Part shown: one piece after another, positions 27,470 to 36,107 of the stretch | Position numbering within the stretch: position 1 is the first letter of the stretch | Layout: every line of letters begins with the position of its first letter | NCBI GenBank assembly: GCA_040756745.1 | Contig: JBFLYO010000004.1 | Location: 94,218 to 158,217, forward strand | Length of the DNA stretch: 64,000 nucleotides | Reading direction: 5' to 3' | Origin: JBFLYO01 sp040756745 | GTDB lineage: Bacteria; Bacteroidota; Ignavibacteria; UBA10030; UBA6906 | Made by a program: the position numbers and the translations under genes | Notes under the pieces: generated by a model | The model's input: only the letters and a program-made list of their open reading frames with translations | Database searches by the model: none | What the model was told of the DNA's origin: nothing

Positions 27470-28953
27470 TGCCGTGACTCCTGAGCCATGACCCGTGGCG
27501 GGGAAAGACGCTGGGTCGCAAGTGATCCCACGACGATCCCCAACGCTGAGAGAAAGAAACTGAGAAGTCCTGCGACATTGACGTCGGTGATTGAGTGCAG
27601 CCATGCCGGCAGAGCGTCACGGGATTTTTCAAGGAGCAGGAAGCCTGCGGGGGCAATCGCTCCGAGAATCAGCGCCGCGTAGGCCCCCACGTTGTTCGCC
27701 TTCCGCCAGTACAGGCCGGCGGCGACGCATCCGAGCGCCCCCGACATGTACATGGTGCCGGTGAGATAGAGATACTGGAACGCGGTGTCGGGGATCGCAT
27801 ACCAGAGCCCGAAGACCAACAGGAATACCCCGATGATCCCGGCAGCGATCCTTGTCATTGCCACAGTCGTCTGCTCGGGAAAGTCTGTCCTGCGCAGGCA
27901 CGCGATGACGTCGCGGGTCAAGACGGAGCTCCAGGCGAGCAGGTAGGCACTGTACGTTGACATGGAGGCGGCAAGGAGCCCGGCAACGAGAAGCCCGAGG
28001 AATCCCGAGGGAACGATCGTGCCCATCAGCTTCGGCATAGCCGAGGCCGTGGGCTGGCCCGGTCCGAAGTAGGCCAGCGCGGCAACACCCCAGAGCATGG
28101 GAATCATCGCCCGCCCCGCAAAGGTGAGCCCCGTCCAGAAGAACATCCTCTTGGCGACTGCCGGGCTCTCCGAAGAGAGCGCTTTCGACGTGCCCGGCTG
28201 CCAGAGCGAGCCCGCTGCGAGGCTGCTGATCAGGATCCATACTACAAAAGTCCATCCGAACCTTGGGTTCGCGATGGGATCGACCCCTGCCTCGCCGAGC
28301 GTTGCATTGACCGCGCTGCTCATCTGTTCCGGACCGACATGAAGAAACGTCGCCACGGTCGCGACGAGCATTCCCGCGGCGAGCACGACGAATTGCATGT
28401 AGTCAGTAATGACGATGGAGACCATCCCCCCGAGGATGGTATACGCGATGACCACGAGGAGCATGACCACCATGACCAGGGCAAGCGCGTCAGGCCCAAA
28501 CCCCATCACCTCCGAGAGAAATATGCCGTCGAACTTCAGGAAGATTCCCATATTCAGGACTCCCCCCAGAAAAAGAAGTCCCCCCCCGACGAGCCGCACC
28601 TTCCTGGAGTACCGGTATTCGTAAAACTCGGGAATGGTCATGACTCCCCGCCGCCGGAGCCCTTCGATGATGAAGCCGGACCGCCCGACTGTCGAATAGG
28701 CGACCATGGCAAGGATGCCGATGATGAATCCTGAGAACCCTGCCACGTAGCCCAGTTCGCCGAAGTACACGAATGTCACCGTCCCCAATTCCGTTGCGAC
28801 GAATGTCGCGATGCCGAGCGAAAGTTTCACTCTTCTGCCTGCCACCATGTAGCCGGCGAGATCTTCGACGTACTTCTTTACCCAGATGCCGAGGGTGACG
28901 CTGACGGCGAGGTATGAGGCCGTCACAACCCAGTCAAGGAGGCCGAAGTTCAT
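27466..28953 (-). CDS. Sodium:solute symporter (SSS family)
   Basis: 495 residues from an ATG that overlaps the upstream gene by ATGA at 28950-28953; the longer open frame upstream encodes only an antisense-looking, Arg-rich tail. About thirteen hydrophobic segments are visible. SSS features include the N-terminal LGIWVKKYVEDLAGYMVAGRRVKLSLG (here split by the first loop) and the internal LLAASMSTYSAYLLAWSSVLTRDV, the helix that carries the sodium-site serines. Members move sugars, amino acids, nucleosides or carboxylates with Na+. The ligand is not readable; the co-encoded GATase1-like protein gives no firm hint. Confidence 0.9.
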   Translation of the reverse strand: MNFGLLDWVVTASYLAVSVTLGIWVKKYVEDLAGYMVAGRRVKLSLGIATFVATELGTVTFVYFGELGYVAGFSGFIIGILAMVAYSTVGRSGFIIEGLRRRGVMTIPEFYEYRYSRKVRLVGGGLLFLGGVLNMGIFLKFDGIFLSEVMGFGPDALALVMVVMLLVVIAYTILGGMVSIVITDYMQFVVLAAGMLVATVATFLHVGPEQMSSAVNATLGEAGVDPIANPRFGWTFVVWILISSLAAGSLWQPGTSKALSSESPAVAKRMFFWTGLTFAGRAMIPMLWGVAALAYFGPGQPTASAMPKLMGTIVPSGFLGLLVAGLLAASMSTYSAYLLAWSSVLTRDVIACLRRTDFPEQTTVAMTRIAAGIIGVFLLVFGLWYAIPDTAFQYLYLTGTMYMSGALGCVAAGLYWRKANNVGAYAALILGAIAPAGFLLLEKSRDALPAWLHSITDVNVAGLLSFFLSALGIVVGSLATQRLSPPRVMAQESRQ

Positions 28954-29744
28954 GAAGCAAACACCTTTGCCCAGAACCGGGGATAGTGTTTCCACTTCAT
29001 GAAGTTGATCCCCCAGTGCGGACTCGCGCCCGTAGTCCAGCAGGTCACGCGGCCGGCGCCGTGGGGGCGTGAGGCGAGAAGGGGATACCACGTATATTGA
29101 TCCCGGATCTCGAGGATCGTCTCGCTTCCGGGTCGGGCCCCTGTTTCATTGAAGCCAAGAAGGGGAGGGAGGGTGGACCAATCGATGCCCTGCGCCAGCG
29201 GATGCTCGGGGTTGGAGCAGCGGACTTCAAAGCCGGACGTCGATTCGATCAAATCATCATGCGGGAGGCAGATGACCGGGAACAGGTCGTGCATGCGTGA
29301 CCGTCCCCAGCCCCCTTTGCCGAGCTCGCCGCCGAAACTATACCAGCCACCATTCATGTGAAAGTGCCCTCCGCCGGCAATCCATTTGCGCAGGATGTCG
29401 AACCGGTCGGGAAGCGTCAGCTGGCGGTCGCCCCATGCCGACCGCCGGAAGAAATCGGGATGCAGCATCAGGCACTTCGTTTCGACGTCGGCGAACACTA
29501 TGGCCGTCGCCCACCGAAGCCGCTCGTCGAATGCTTCCGGGGAGAGGTGATACAACTCCCATGACGGCTGAGAGATCACTTCTGCGCCGGTAATCGACTT
29601 GAGGGCATCGACAAACGGTTGCGCGTAGTTCAGCATCTCGACGTCTTTTTTCTCGGACTTGAACGGCGATTCGATGTAGGTCTGTCCGATCTGGATGCAC
29701 CAGTTGCCGACATGCCAGATGCGCAGTGGCCGTGGGGGGGTCAT
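28950..29744 (-). CDS. GATase1-like domain protein (class I glutamine amidotransferase-like fold)
   Basis: 264 residues without a signal peptide. The fold markers are IWHVGNWCIQ at the N-terminus, AIVFADVETKCLMLHPDFF, LRKWIAGGGHFHMNGGWYSFGG and a C-terminal GAGRVTCWTTGASPHWG, which fit the putative glutamine amidotransferase/ThuA-like proteins often found with sugar-catabolic genes. A catalytic nucleophilic Cys is not obvious, since the elbow position reads HMNGGWYSF, so it may be a non-catalytic or hydrolase-type relative. It is coupled to the symporter gene downstream by ATGA and overlaps the kinase fragment upstream by four bases. Confidence 0.7.
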   Translation of the reverse strand: MTPPRPLRIWHVGNWCIQIGQTYIESPFKSEKKDVEMLNYAQPFVDALKSITGAEVISQPSWELYHLSPEAFDERLRWATAIVFADVETKCLMLHPDFFRRSAWGDRQLTLPDRFDILRKWIAGGGHFHMNGGWYSFGGELGKGGWGRSRMHDLFPVICLPHDDLIESTSGFEVRCSNPEHPLAQGIDWSTLPPLLGFNETGARPGSETILEIRDQYTWYPLLASRPHGAGRVTCWTTGASPHWGINFMKWKHYPRFWAKVFAS

Positions 29745-29884
29745 TGCCGTATGCGGTTGCGGGGGAGCGATTTGATGGCGACGAAGCGGTCGAGACGGGT
29801 GTTCTCCGCTTTGTACCCGATGCCCATGCCGCCGCGACCCGGCTCCTCGAGGATGCGGTAATGCGACACGAGCTTGCCGATCAT
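29741..29884 (-). pseudogene. Remnant of a Ser/Thr protein kinase (N-lobe only)
   Basis: From the ATG at 29884, 47 codons read as the start of a Hanks-type kinase: MIGKLVSHYRILEEPGRGGMG has the glycine loop (GRGGMG, normally GxGGMGxV) and VAIKSLP carries the ATP-binding Lys. The chain ends a few residues later with a stop overlapping the next ATG (TCAT at 29741-29744), so the C-lobe, the HRD and DFG motifs and any sensor domain are missing. Pro in place of the usual Leu/Ile before the glycine loop also suggests decay. It is most simply the broken edge of a deleted kinase gene. Confidence 0.7.
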
Positions 29885-30266
29885 CGCACGGTCTCCTCGT
29901 GTGGGGTTGGGCCGAAGGGGAAGGTCATGGAGTTTCCCAGGGGATGCCGTGAAGAGAGCATTCGCGCTGCTGAACGTACAGGCGCGGTCAAAATACGCCG
30001 GTGGATTGGCAAAGTCAACAGTGTGGCCGGCGTACGTCACCAGTATCACCCCGCGTCATTCGGTAGTGAGGGTGTGGTTGTTTTTATCGCCCGAACTCAG
30101 TACATAGAAACGGTCTCCAGCCGTGGTTTGGCACGGGGACGTGCGCTCATCGGTTTTTTCACAAGAAGTAAGGTCGGCGTTTTTTTCCGCAGAGGGCCTT
30201 GCTTTTCGCTTTTTCACCCGGTTATCGGAAGTAGCCCGGAGGGTCCTCTCCCCCACAGAGATCGTC
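29885..30266. other. 382-base gap between kinase remnant and TonB receptor
   Basis: No convincing gene was seen. It must hold the promoter of the receptor gene. The last 130 bases are rich in T runs (GTTTTTTC, GTTTTTTTCC, GCTTTTTCAC). The frame of the receptor is open back to 30123 but that part has no coding character. No repeat or clear terminator was found. Confidence 0.5.
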
Positions 30267-32786
30267 ATGAAACCGATCACACTCACCCTGCTCTGCTGGC
30301 TGCTCATTCACGATTCTTTCGCACAATCGTACAAAGGATCGATCGTTGGGCTCGTGGTCGATGCGTCGACGCAGGAGCCACTGGTCGGAGCGACTGTCAC
30401 CGTCATGGAACGGACGGGCGTCGGCACGTCGACCGATATCGGCGGCCGGTTCACGATCGGCATGCTGGATGTCGGCACGTACAGCCTGAGGGTTTCCCTG
30501 GTTGGCTACAACCCGCAGGTCCTCACCAACGTTGTCGTCTCAACCGGCCGCCATACCCCCGTGCGGGTGGAGATGAGGGAATCCATCATCAAGACGGAAG
30601 AAGTGACCGTTCAGGCGGACTACTTCAGGCGAAGCCAGCAGGTCTCCCCTGTCAGTGCGAACGTCCTTGGACGCTCTGAGGTCCTCCGGTCGCCGGGCGG
30701 GATTCAGGATGTGCAGCGCGTAGTGCAGGCCCTCCCCGGGGTGGCAAGCTCCACGGATAACATCAACGAGCTGATAGTGAGGGGCGGCGCACCGTTTGAG
30801 AATCTTACAGTCGTGGACGGCATGGAGGTGCCTTCGATCAACCATTACTCCAATCAACACAACTCTGCCGGTCCGATCAACATGCTGAATGCGGACATGA
30901 TACAGGATGTGCAGTTTTCGGCAGGGGGCTTCCCGGTGCGCTTCGGCGACAAGTCGTCGTCGGTTATGAATATTTCGGTGCGGGAGGGAAATCGCGACAG
31001 AGCCTTTTCCTCAAGCTCCGGCTTCAATATGGCAGGATACGGTGCGCTCCTGGAGGGAGCAATAGACGGCGGGAGGAGCTCGTACATTGTGTCCGCCCGT
31101 CAGAGCCTCCTTCAACTCATCGACAAGATTGTTGGCCTCTCGAAGCTGTCCCTTACCGCCGTGCCGAGGTACTGGGATACGCATTCCAAGATCGTATACG
31201 ATCTGTCGCCGAGTCAGCGACTGAAGTTCAATTTCCTGTACGGGGAAAGCAGGATCGACATCGAGGGGGATCCGAAAGAAGAGGATACGCAGAGGAGGAA
31301 CGTCACGGATTCCTCCAGCGTCGAGCGTATCTATCCGTTCAACAGACAACTTGTTGCAGGATTGAACTGGCAGACCCTCTGGGGAAAGGCCGGGTATTCG
31401 ATGCTGACACTCTACAGCGTGAGTTCCACGTACAATGTCAATGTGTACTCCGATTATACGAGATTTACCCGTGGCCCCCGGGGAGAAGTGCTCGACTTTC
31501 AAAAATTGAACTCACGCCCGATTTTCACCAACAGATCCGAAGAAGCGTACGTGGCGGCGAAGTACGAGGTGCTGCTCCAGCCGTATCCTCGCCATGAAGT
31601 GAATGCGGGGCTTCAGGTTCAGACCTCCCGGCGATGGGAAAACGTCTTTGTTGTCGAAGGGGATACCACCCGGTACGACCGTGATCGTGACGGCACTTTT
31701 GAGACAGGCCCTGTGATCGTGCCTCAGGCTCTTTTCTCGCAATCGCTGGGATTTGGTGCGGCATCGAAATACTTTGCGTTCATCGGGGATCGATTCAGCA
31801 TCACGCCCGACCTGGCAATGACCCTTGGCGTCCGGTACGATCATTTTACGTATTCTGGCCGCGGAGCTTTCTCAACGAGGGCAAGCCTTTCCTACACCCT
31901 CGTGCAGCCCTCAACGACCCTGTCGCTGGCCTTTGGGCGTTACCCCCAGACGCATCCGTTGCCGTACTACGGGGATCGCCGCGACATCGGCTACAACAGA
32001 CACCTCGCGCACATGTATGCGGATCACGCAGTGATCGGCCTTGGGCACATTCTGGAAGACGGGCTCAAGATGAGCATCGAAGCATATGTGAAGAGTTACT
32101 CGGGCGTTGCGGTAAGTGAGGATTTCGTTCACTCGGCGATCGATACATTCTGGTCCGATCGAAACCTGACCGTCGGCAAGCGGCGATCATATGGTGCGGA
32201 GATCTTTCTTGAGAAGAAGCAGGTCCACGATTTCTTCGGGACTCTCAGCATCTCGTTTTCAAAGACGGAGGACGCCGATCCGCGAATCCCCAGGCGTGTA
32301 GAGTACTACCCGTCCGATTTCGATTACCGGTGGATCGTGACAGCGCTTGGCGGTCATATCGTGCGGGGAATCCGTGACGCGCTTGACGATACGCCGTTCT
32401 TCATCAAATACCCTTCATACCTCCTCCCCCTTTCCAACGAGGTCGAGATCAGCTTCAAGTATCGCTTTCAGAGCGGCAGGCCGTACACGCCGAAGATGTT
32501 TGTCACATGGCAGCAGGCGCGAGAGGGGGGGATCACCTGGTCCAAAGGCGCCTGGGTCGAGTCCGACAGGATCAACTCCACGCGGTATCCGAACTACAGC
32601 CGCCTGGACATCCAGTGGATCAGTCGATTCTATTTCGAGAAGTGGAACATCAATGTCTTCGTTGCCCTGCAAAATGTCCTCAACACGAAGAACGTCTTTT
32701 TCGAAAGCCATCGGAGCGACGGGACCGTAGAGACGGTCCACCAGTTTGCCTTCTTCCCGGTCGCCGGCGTGGAGGTAGAGTTCTGA
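30267..32786 (+). CDS. TonB-dependent receptor with carboxypeptidase-like N-domain
   Basis: 839 residues from the ATG at 30267, which begins a proper signal peptide (PITLTLLCWLLIHDSFAQ); the longer frame from 30123 is rejected. Residues about 22-105 are the regulatory-like sandwich (SIVGLVVDASTQEPLVGATV), then a plug with RVVQALPGVASSTDNINELIVRGGAPFEN (split here by the plug loop) and MNISVREGNRD, then a long barrel ending in VEVEF. This fits the SusC-like/CirA-like receptors of the FCB group, but no SusD gene follows. The ligand is unknown. It converges on the oxidoreductase gene with a 25-base gap. Confidence 0.92.
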   Translation: MKPITLTLLCWLLIHDSFAQSYKGSIVGLVVDASTQEPLVGATVTVMERTGVGTSTDIGGRFTIGMLDVGTYSLRVSLVGYNPQVLTNVVVSTGRHTPVRVEMRESIIKTEEVTVQADYFRRSQQVSPVSANVLGRSEVLRSPGGIQDVQRVVQALPGVASSTDNINELIVRGGAPFENLTVVDGMEVPSINHYSNQHNSAGPINMLNADMIQDVQFSAGGFPVRFGDKSSSVMNISVREGNRDRAFSSSSGFNMAGYGALLEGAIDGGRSSYIVSARQSLLQLIDKIVGLSKLSLTAVPRYWDTHSKIVYDLSPSQRLKFNFLYGESRIDIEGDPKEEDTQRRNVTDSSSVERIYPFNRQLVAGLNWQTLWGKAGYSMLTLYSVSSTYNVNVYSDYTRFTRGPRGEVLDFQKLNSRPIFTNRSEEAYVAAKYEVLLQPYPRHEVNAGLQVQTSRRWENVFVVEGDTTRYDRDRDGTFETGPVIVPQALFSQSLGFGAASKYFAFIGDRFSITPDLAMTLGVRYDHFTYSGRGAFSTRASLSYTLVQPSTTLSLAFGRYPQTHPLPYYGDRRDIGYNRHLAHMYADHAVIGLGHILEDGLKMSIEAYVKSYSGVAVSEDFVHSAIDTFWSDRNLTVGKRRSYGAEIFLEKKQVHDFFGTLSISFSKTEDADPRIPRRVEYYPSDFDYRWIVTALGGHIVRGIRDALDDTPFFIKYPSYLLPLSNEVEISFKYRFQSGRPYTPKMFVTWQQAREGGITWSKGAWVESDRINSTRYPNYSRLDIQWISRFYFEKWNINVFVALQNVLNTKNVFFESHRSDGTVETVHQFAFFPVAGVEVEF

Positions 32787-32811
32787 CTACCCCATTTGAA
32801 CTCACTGAATC

Positions 32812-34200
32812 TCATTCCACCAATCCCACGTCTTTGAGCGTCCCCGTTCCCCGTGCCTCCTCCGCGCGAAATGCCATCAGATGGCTCTCCATCGAGCGCT
32901 CGATCGTCGTGGGGAGGATGGATGGGTCTCTGCGATTGACTGCCTGCAGCCAGTTGCGCACAAGACCGAAATCTCCGCCGCCATGACCTGAAGTGATCTG
33001 GGCGCTTTCCTTGACGTTCCACTTCACGGTTTCGCCGGTCGTGAAATCCGAAAACGTCAGGTTTTCCTCGTCGCCGACGATATCACCGTTGGTGAACATG
33101 ATCCTGATCCGCCTGCCGGCGTAGCTCGTGTGTGCTTCCATGTTGAAGTTGGCCGTGATGTTGTCCTCGAACTGCATCATCACCACCTGGTGGTCCACGA
33201 CGTCGTTATCACAGCGATAGACGCAGCGGCCGTAGGGTCCGGTCTTCAGATGCTCAAGGATCGCCGGCCCTTTGTCTCCTTCCTCCGGCAGGTCCATGTG
33301 ATGCAGCCATGTCCGGTTGCGATAATAGATCTTCAGGGCTGAGTAAGGGCAGGTCGATTCGACGGCGCAGCCATCCGTGCAGCGCGCGGTGCTTCCCTTT
33401 GGCGCATTCTCCGGTTTAAACCAGGTGAGTGACCCAAACGAGCTGATCTTCGTGCAGTGCTTATCGGTGTACCACAGCAGGAGATCGAGGTCATGGCAGG
33501 ATTTCGCGAGAAGCATCGGGTTGGATTCTTTTGTATTCCTCCAGTTCCCCCGTACGAACGAATGGGACATGTGGACATGCTCCACGGGCTCCATCAGCTG
33601 GATGCTGACCATCCTGCCGAGGGTGCCCGAATCGATGACCTCCTTGATCTTCCTGAAGAAGGGCGCGTACCTCAGGACATGGCAGATCACCACGATGCGG
33701 TTCTTCGCTTTCGCGAGATTCATAATCTCCGAACACTGCTGCCATGTCTGCGCTATCGGCTTCTCGAGGACGAGGTCATAGCCCATGTTGAGGGCGGCAA
33801 TCGCAGGGCCGTAGTGGAGGGCATCGGGGGTGGTGATGATCACCGCGTCCGCGAATTTCGGCACATTAAAAATGTGCTCCCATGTGGTGAAGCGGTGCTC
33901 AGTCGGGATCGCATATTTCTTAGCGAACCGGTCATTCCTGAACGGGATCGGTTCCGCTACGCCGACAATCTTAAGGTCGGTGGGAAACTGCAGCGCGTAC
34001 GAAGAATAGACGTTTCCACGGTTGCCCGCCCCGGCAACGATAGCCGTGATTGGTCCCTCGGCTGGTTTCAGGGCAGGGGGTTCCGGGAACACCACCGGCT
34101 CGTGAACAAGATTTGCAAGTGCCGACCGGCCGAATGCAATTCCTGCCGATGAGACACCGAGGGCTTTCAGGATTTCGCGTCTGGACCATGAGGTATGCAT
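32812..34200 (-). CDS. Tat-exported GFO/IDH/MocA-family oxidoreductase
   Basis: 462 residues. The start at 34200 is preceded by AAGGA eight bases upstream; an ATG three codons earlier is in frame but lies on that site. The N-terminus SRREILKALGVSSAGIAFG is a twin-arginine signal, so the folded, cofactor-loaded enzyme is probably exported. The Rossmann loop is degenerate (AIVAGAGNRGNVYSSYA), and the family's EKPI motif is present (DLVLEKPIAQTW, Lys catalytic). The C-terminal domain has a Cys-bearing insert (ARCTDGCAVESTCPYS) and SCHDLDLLLWYT, as in the glycoside-processing NAD-dependent members. It probably oxidises or rearranges a sugar. It is monocistronic and convergent with the TonB receptor. 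Confidence 0.88.
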   Translation of the reverse strand: MHTSWSRREILKALGVSSAGIAFGRSALANLVHEPVVFPEPPALKPAEGPITAIVAGAGNRGNVYSSYALQFPTDLKIVGVAEPIPFRNDRFAKKYAIPTEHRFTTWEHIFNVPKFADAVIITTPDALHYGPAIAALNMGYDLVLEKPIAQTWQQCSEIMNLAKAKNRIVVICHVLRYAPFFRKIKEVIDSGTLGRMVSIQLMEPVEHVHMSHSFVRGNWRNTKESNPMLLAKSCHDLDLLLWYTDKHCTKISSFGSLTWFKPENAPKGSTARCTDGCAVESTCPYSALKIYYRNRTWLHHMDLPEEGDKGPAILEHLKTGPYGRCVYRCDNDVVDHQVVMMQFEDNITANFNMEAHTSYAGRRIRIMFTNGDIVGDEENLTFSDFTTGETVKWNVKESAQITSGHGGGDFGLVRNWLQAVNRRDPSILPTTIERSMESHLMAFRAEEARGTGTLKDVGLVE

Positions 34201-34392
34201 AAGGGCCATCCTTGGAAGCGAATTGTTACAGGAGTGGAGGGAACGTAACGAGATTGTGAGGCGAAAGGAATGTAGCGTCGCGACAAGAGAAATGCAACCA
34301 GTCGCGCTCCCCTCCGACCTTGAAATTCACTTGTTGCCCAGCTACCTTGATCCAGTCAATCCCATTCCCCTGCATTTCCTTATGGGTACCCC

Positions 34393-36057
34393 ATGAATCA
34401 CTTAGCAGTACTTCTGCTGATCCCGTTGTGTGCGACGTCCATGCTGAATGCCCAACAAAATTCGGAGACTGTATTCATCAATGGGACCGTCTGGACGGTC
34501 GACCACTCCCGCCCGACTGCCGAGGCGGTTGCGGTCTCGGGTGACAGAATTCTCGCGGTGGGCTCCAATGAGGAGATTCTGAAGCTGGCAGGCCCCACAA
34601 CATCAATCATCGATTTACAGGGGAAGCTCATGCTTCCCGGCTTCATCGACAATCACACCCACTTCAGCTCAGGGGGATTTCAACTGCAGAATGTCGACCT
34701 CCGTTACACGAAAGGCGAGGCGGAGTTCGCTGCGAAGATCGGAGAGCGGGCAAAGAAATCGCCGGGGCGATGGATCACCGGAGGGGACTGGGACCATGAC
34801 AACTGGCCGGGGGGGAAGTTGCCTACGAAGGAGCTTATCGACCGTTTCACGGCCGAGACTCCCGTGTTCGTCAACAGATATGACGGCCACATGGCGCTGG
34901 CGAACAGCCTTGCGTTGAAGCGCGCGGGTGTAACAAAGGACACGCAAGATCCTCCGGGCGGCACGATCGTCAGAGATCCTCGGACGGGAGAACCGACCGG
35001 AATACTGAAGGATGAAGCGATGGCCATGGTGTATCGCGTCATTCCGGACGCCTCGAACGAAGAACTGAAGGAGGCGATCAAACTCGCCCTGGCCGAGGCA
35101 AGGAGGTTCGGCGTGACGAGCATTCAGGATGTCTCATCTTCCGCCGACGTGCGCACCTATCAGGCACTGAAAAGGATGGGGGACCTGACAGCGCGGATGT
35201 ACTGCCGGCTCCCGATTTCACAATGGAAGCAGCTTGCCGGGACCGGGATCCAGGCTCCATTCGGCGACGAGTGGGTGCGCGTCGGTTCCCTGAAAGCGTT
35301 TGCGGATGGTTCGCTCGGATCGTCGACGGCGTTGTTCTTTGAGCCATTCACATCAGATCCCACGACTCACGGTCTCCCCAGTGACATCCTGCTTGACGGT
35401 CGACTCAGGGAATGGGCGCTTGCTGCCGACAAGGCGCGCCTGCAGCTTTCCATCCATGCGATCGGAGACAGTGCGAACAGCAGGGTCCTGGATATTTTCG
35501 AGGAGGCAGTGAAGGTGAATCCGGGCTGGGATCGGCGTTTCAGGATCGAGCATGCCCAACACATTCACCCGAAGGACTTCAAGAGGCTTGCGCGTCTCGG
35601 GGTGATTGCCTCGGTGCAGCCCTATCATGCTATCGATGACGGCAGGTGGGCTGAGAAGCGGATCGGCCGTGAGCGGTGCAAGACATCGTATCCGTTCAGG
35701 ACGTTTCTCGACAACAACGTGCGGCTCTGCTTTGGCAGCGATTGGACAGTTGCGCCGCTCAACCCATTGTTGGGGATCTATGCCGCGGTGACGCGTCGGA
35801 CGATCGACGGTGCGAACCCGGGGGGATGGTTTCCGGAGCAGAGGATTTCGGTGCAGGAAGCGATCAAGGCGTACACGATCAATAATGCGTATGCCGCATT
35901 TGAAGAAGGGGAGAAGGGATCAATCAGTGTGGGAAAACTTGCTGACCTGGTTGTGCTCACCGAGAACATCCTGAGCATTGGCCCGGTCATTATTGAGAAG
36001 ACAGGAGTTGCGATGACGATTCTCGGCGGGAAGGTGGTCTATCGGGGTGGGAAGTAA
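34393..36057 (+). CDS. Exported amidohydrolase (YtcJ-like, amidohydrolase family 3)
   Basis: 554 residues with a signal peptide (HLAVLLLIPLCATSMLNAQ). The metal-dependent amidohydrolase barrel shows the first metal motif in LPGFIDNHTHFSSGG (near residue 80), the GGDWDHDNWPGGKLP segment typical of YtcJ-like enzymes, SIHAIGDSANSRVLD and RIEHAQHIHP (metal His residues), and the closing FGSDWTVAPLNPLLGIYAAVTRR with the catalytic Asp. The substrate is unknown; the family contains amide and imine hydrolases. It is flanked by divergent and convergent genes and seems monocistronic. The ATG lies in a palindromic GGGTACCC context with no strong ribosome site. Confidence 0.9.
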   Translation: MNHLAVLLLIPLCATSMLNAQQNSETVFINGTVWTVDHSRPTAEAVAVSGDRILAVGSNEEILKLAGPTTSIIDLQGKLMLPGFIDNHTHFSSGGFQLQNVDLRYTKGEAEFAAKIGERAKKSPGRWITGGDWDHDNWPGGKLPTKELIDRFTAETPVFVNRYDGHMALANSLALKRAGVTKDTQDPPGGTIVRDPRTGEPTGILKDEAMAMVYRVIPDASNEELKEAIKLALAEARRFGVTSIQDVSSSADVRTYQALKRMGDLTARMYCRLPISQWKQLAGTGIQAPFGDEWVRVGSLKAFADGSLGSSTALFFEPFTSDPTTHGLPSDILLDGRLREWALAADKARLQLSIHAIGDSANSRVLDIFEEAVKVNPGWDRRFRIEHAQHIHPKDFKRLARLGVIASVQPYHAIDDGRWAEKRIGRERCKTSYPFRTFLDNNVRLCFGSDWTVAPLNPLLGIYAAVTRRTIDGANPGGWFPEQRISVQEAIKAYTINNAYAAFEEGEKGSISVGKLADLVVLTENILSIGPVIIEKTGVAMTILGGKVVYRGGK

Positions 36058-36107
36058 ATTCAGGCACCGTTGGAGCTGGGGAAGGACGCAGAAGCATTTG
36101 CTCCGTG

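Noticed and set aside
30123..30266. Upstream extension of the second TonB receptor
   Set aside because: The signal peptide and a sensible start lie at 30267; the extension shows no protein character.
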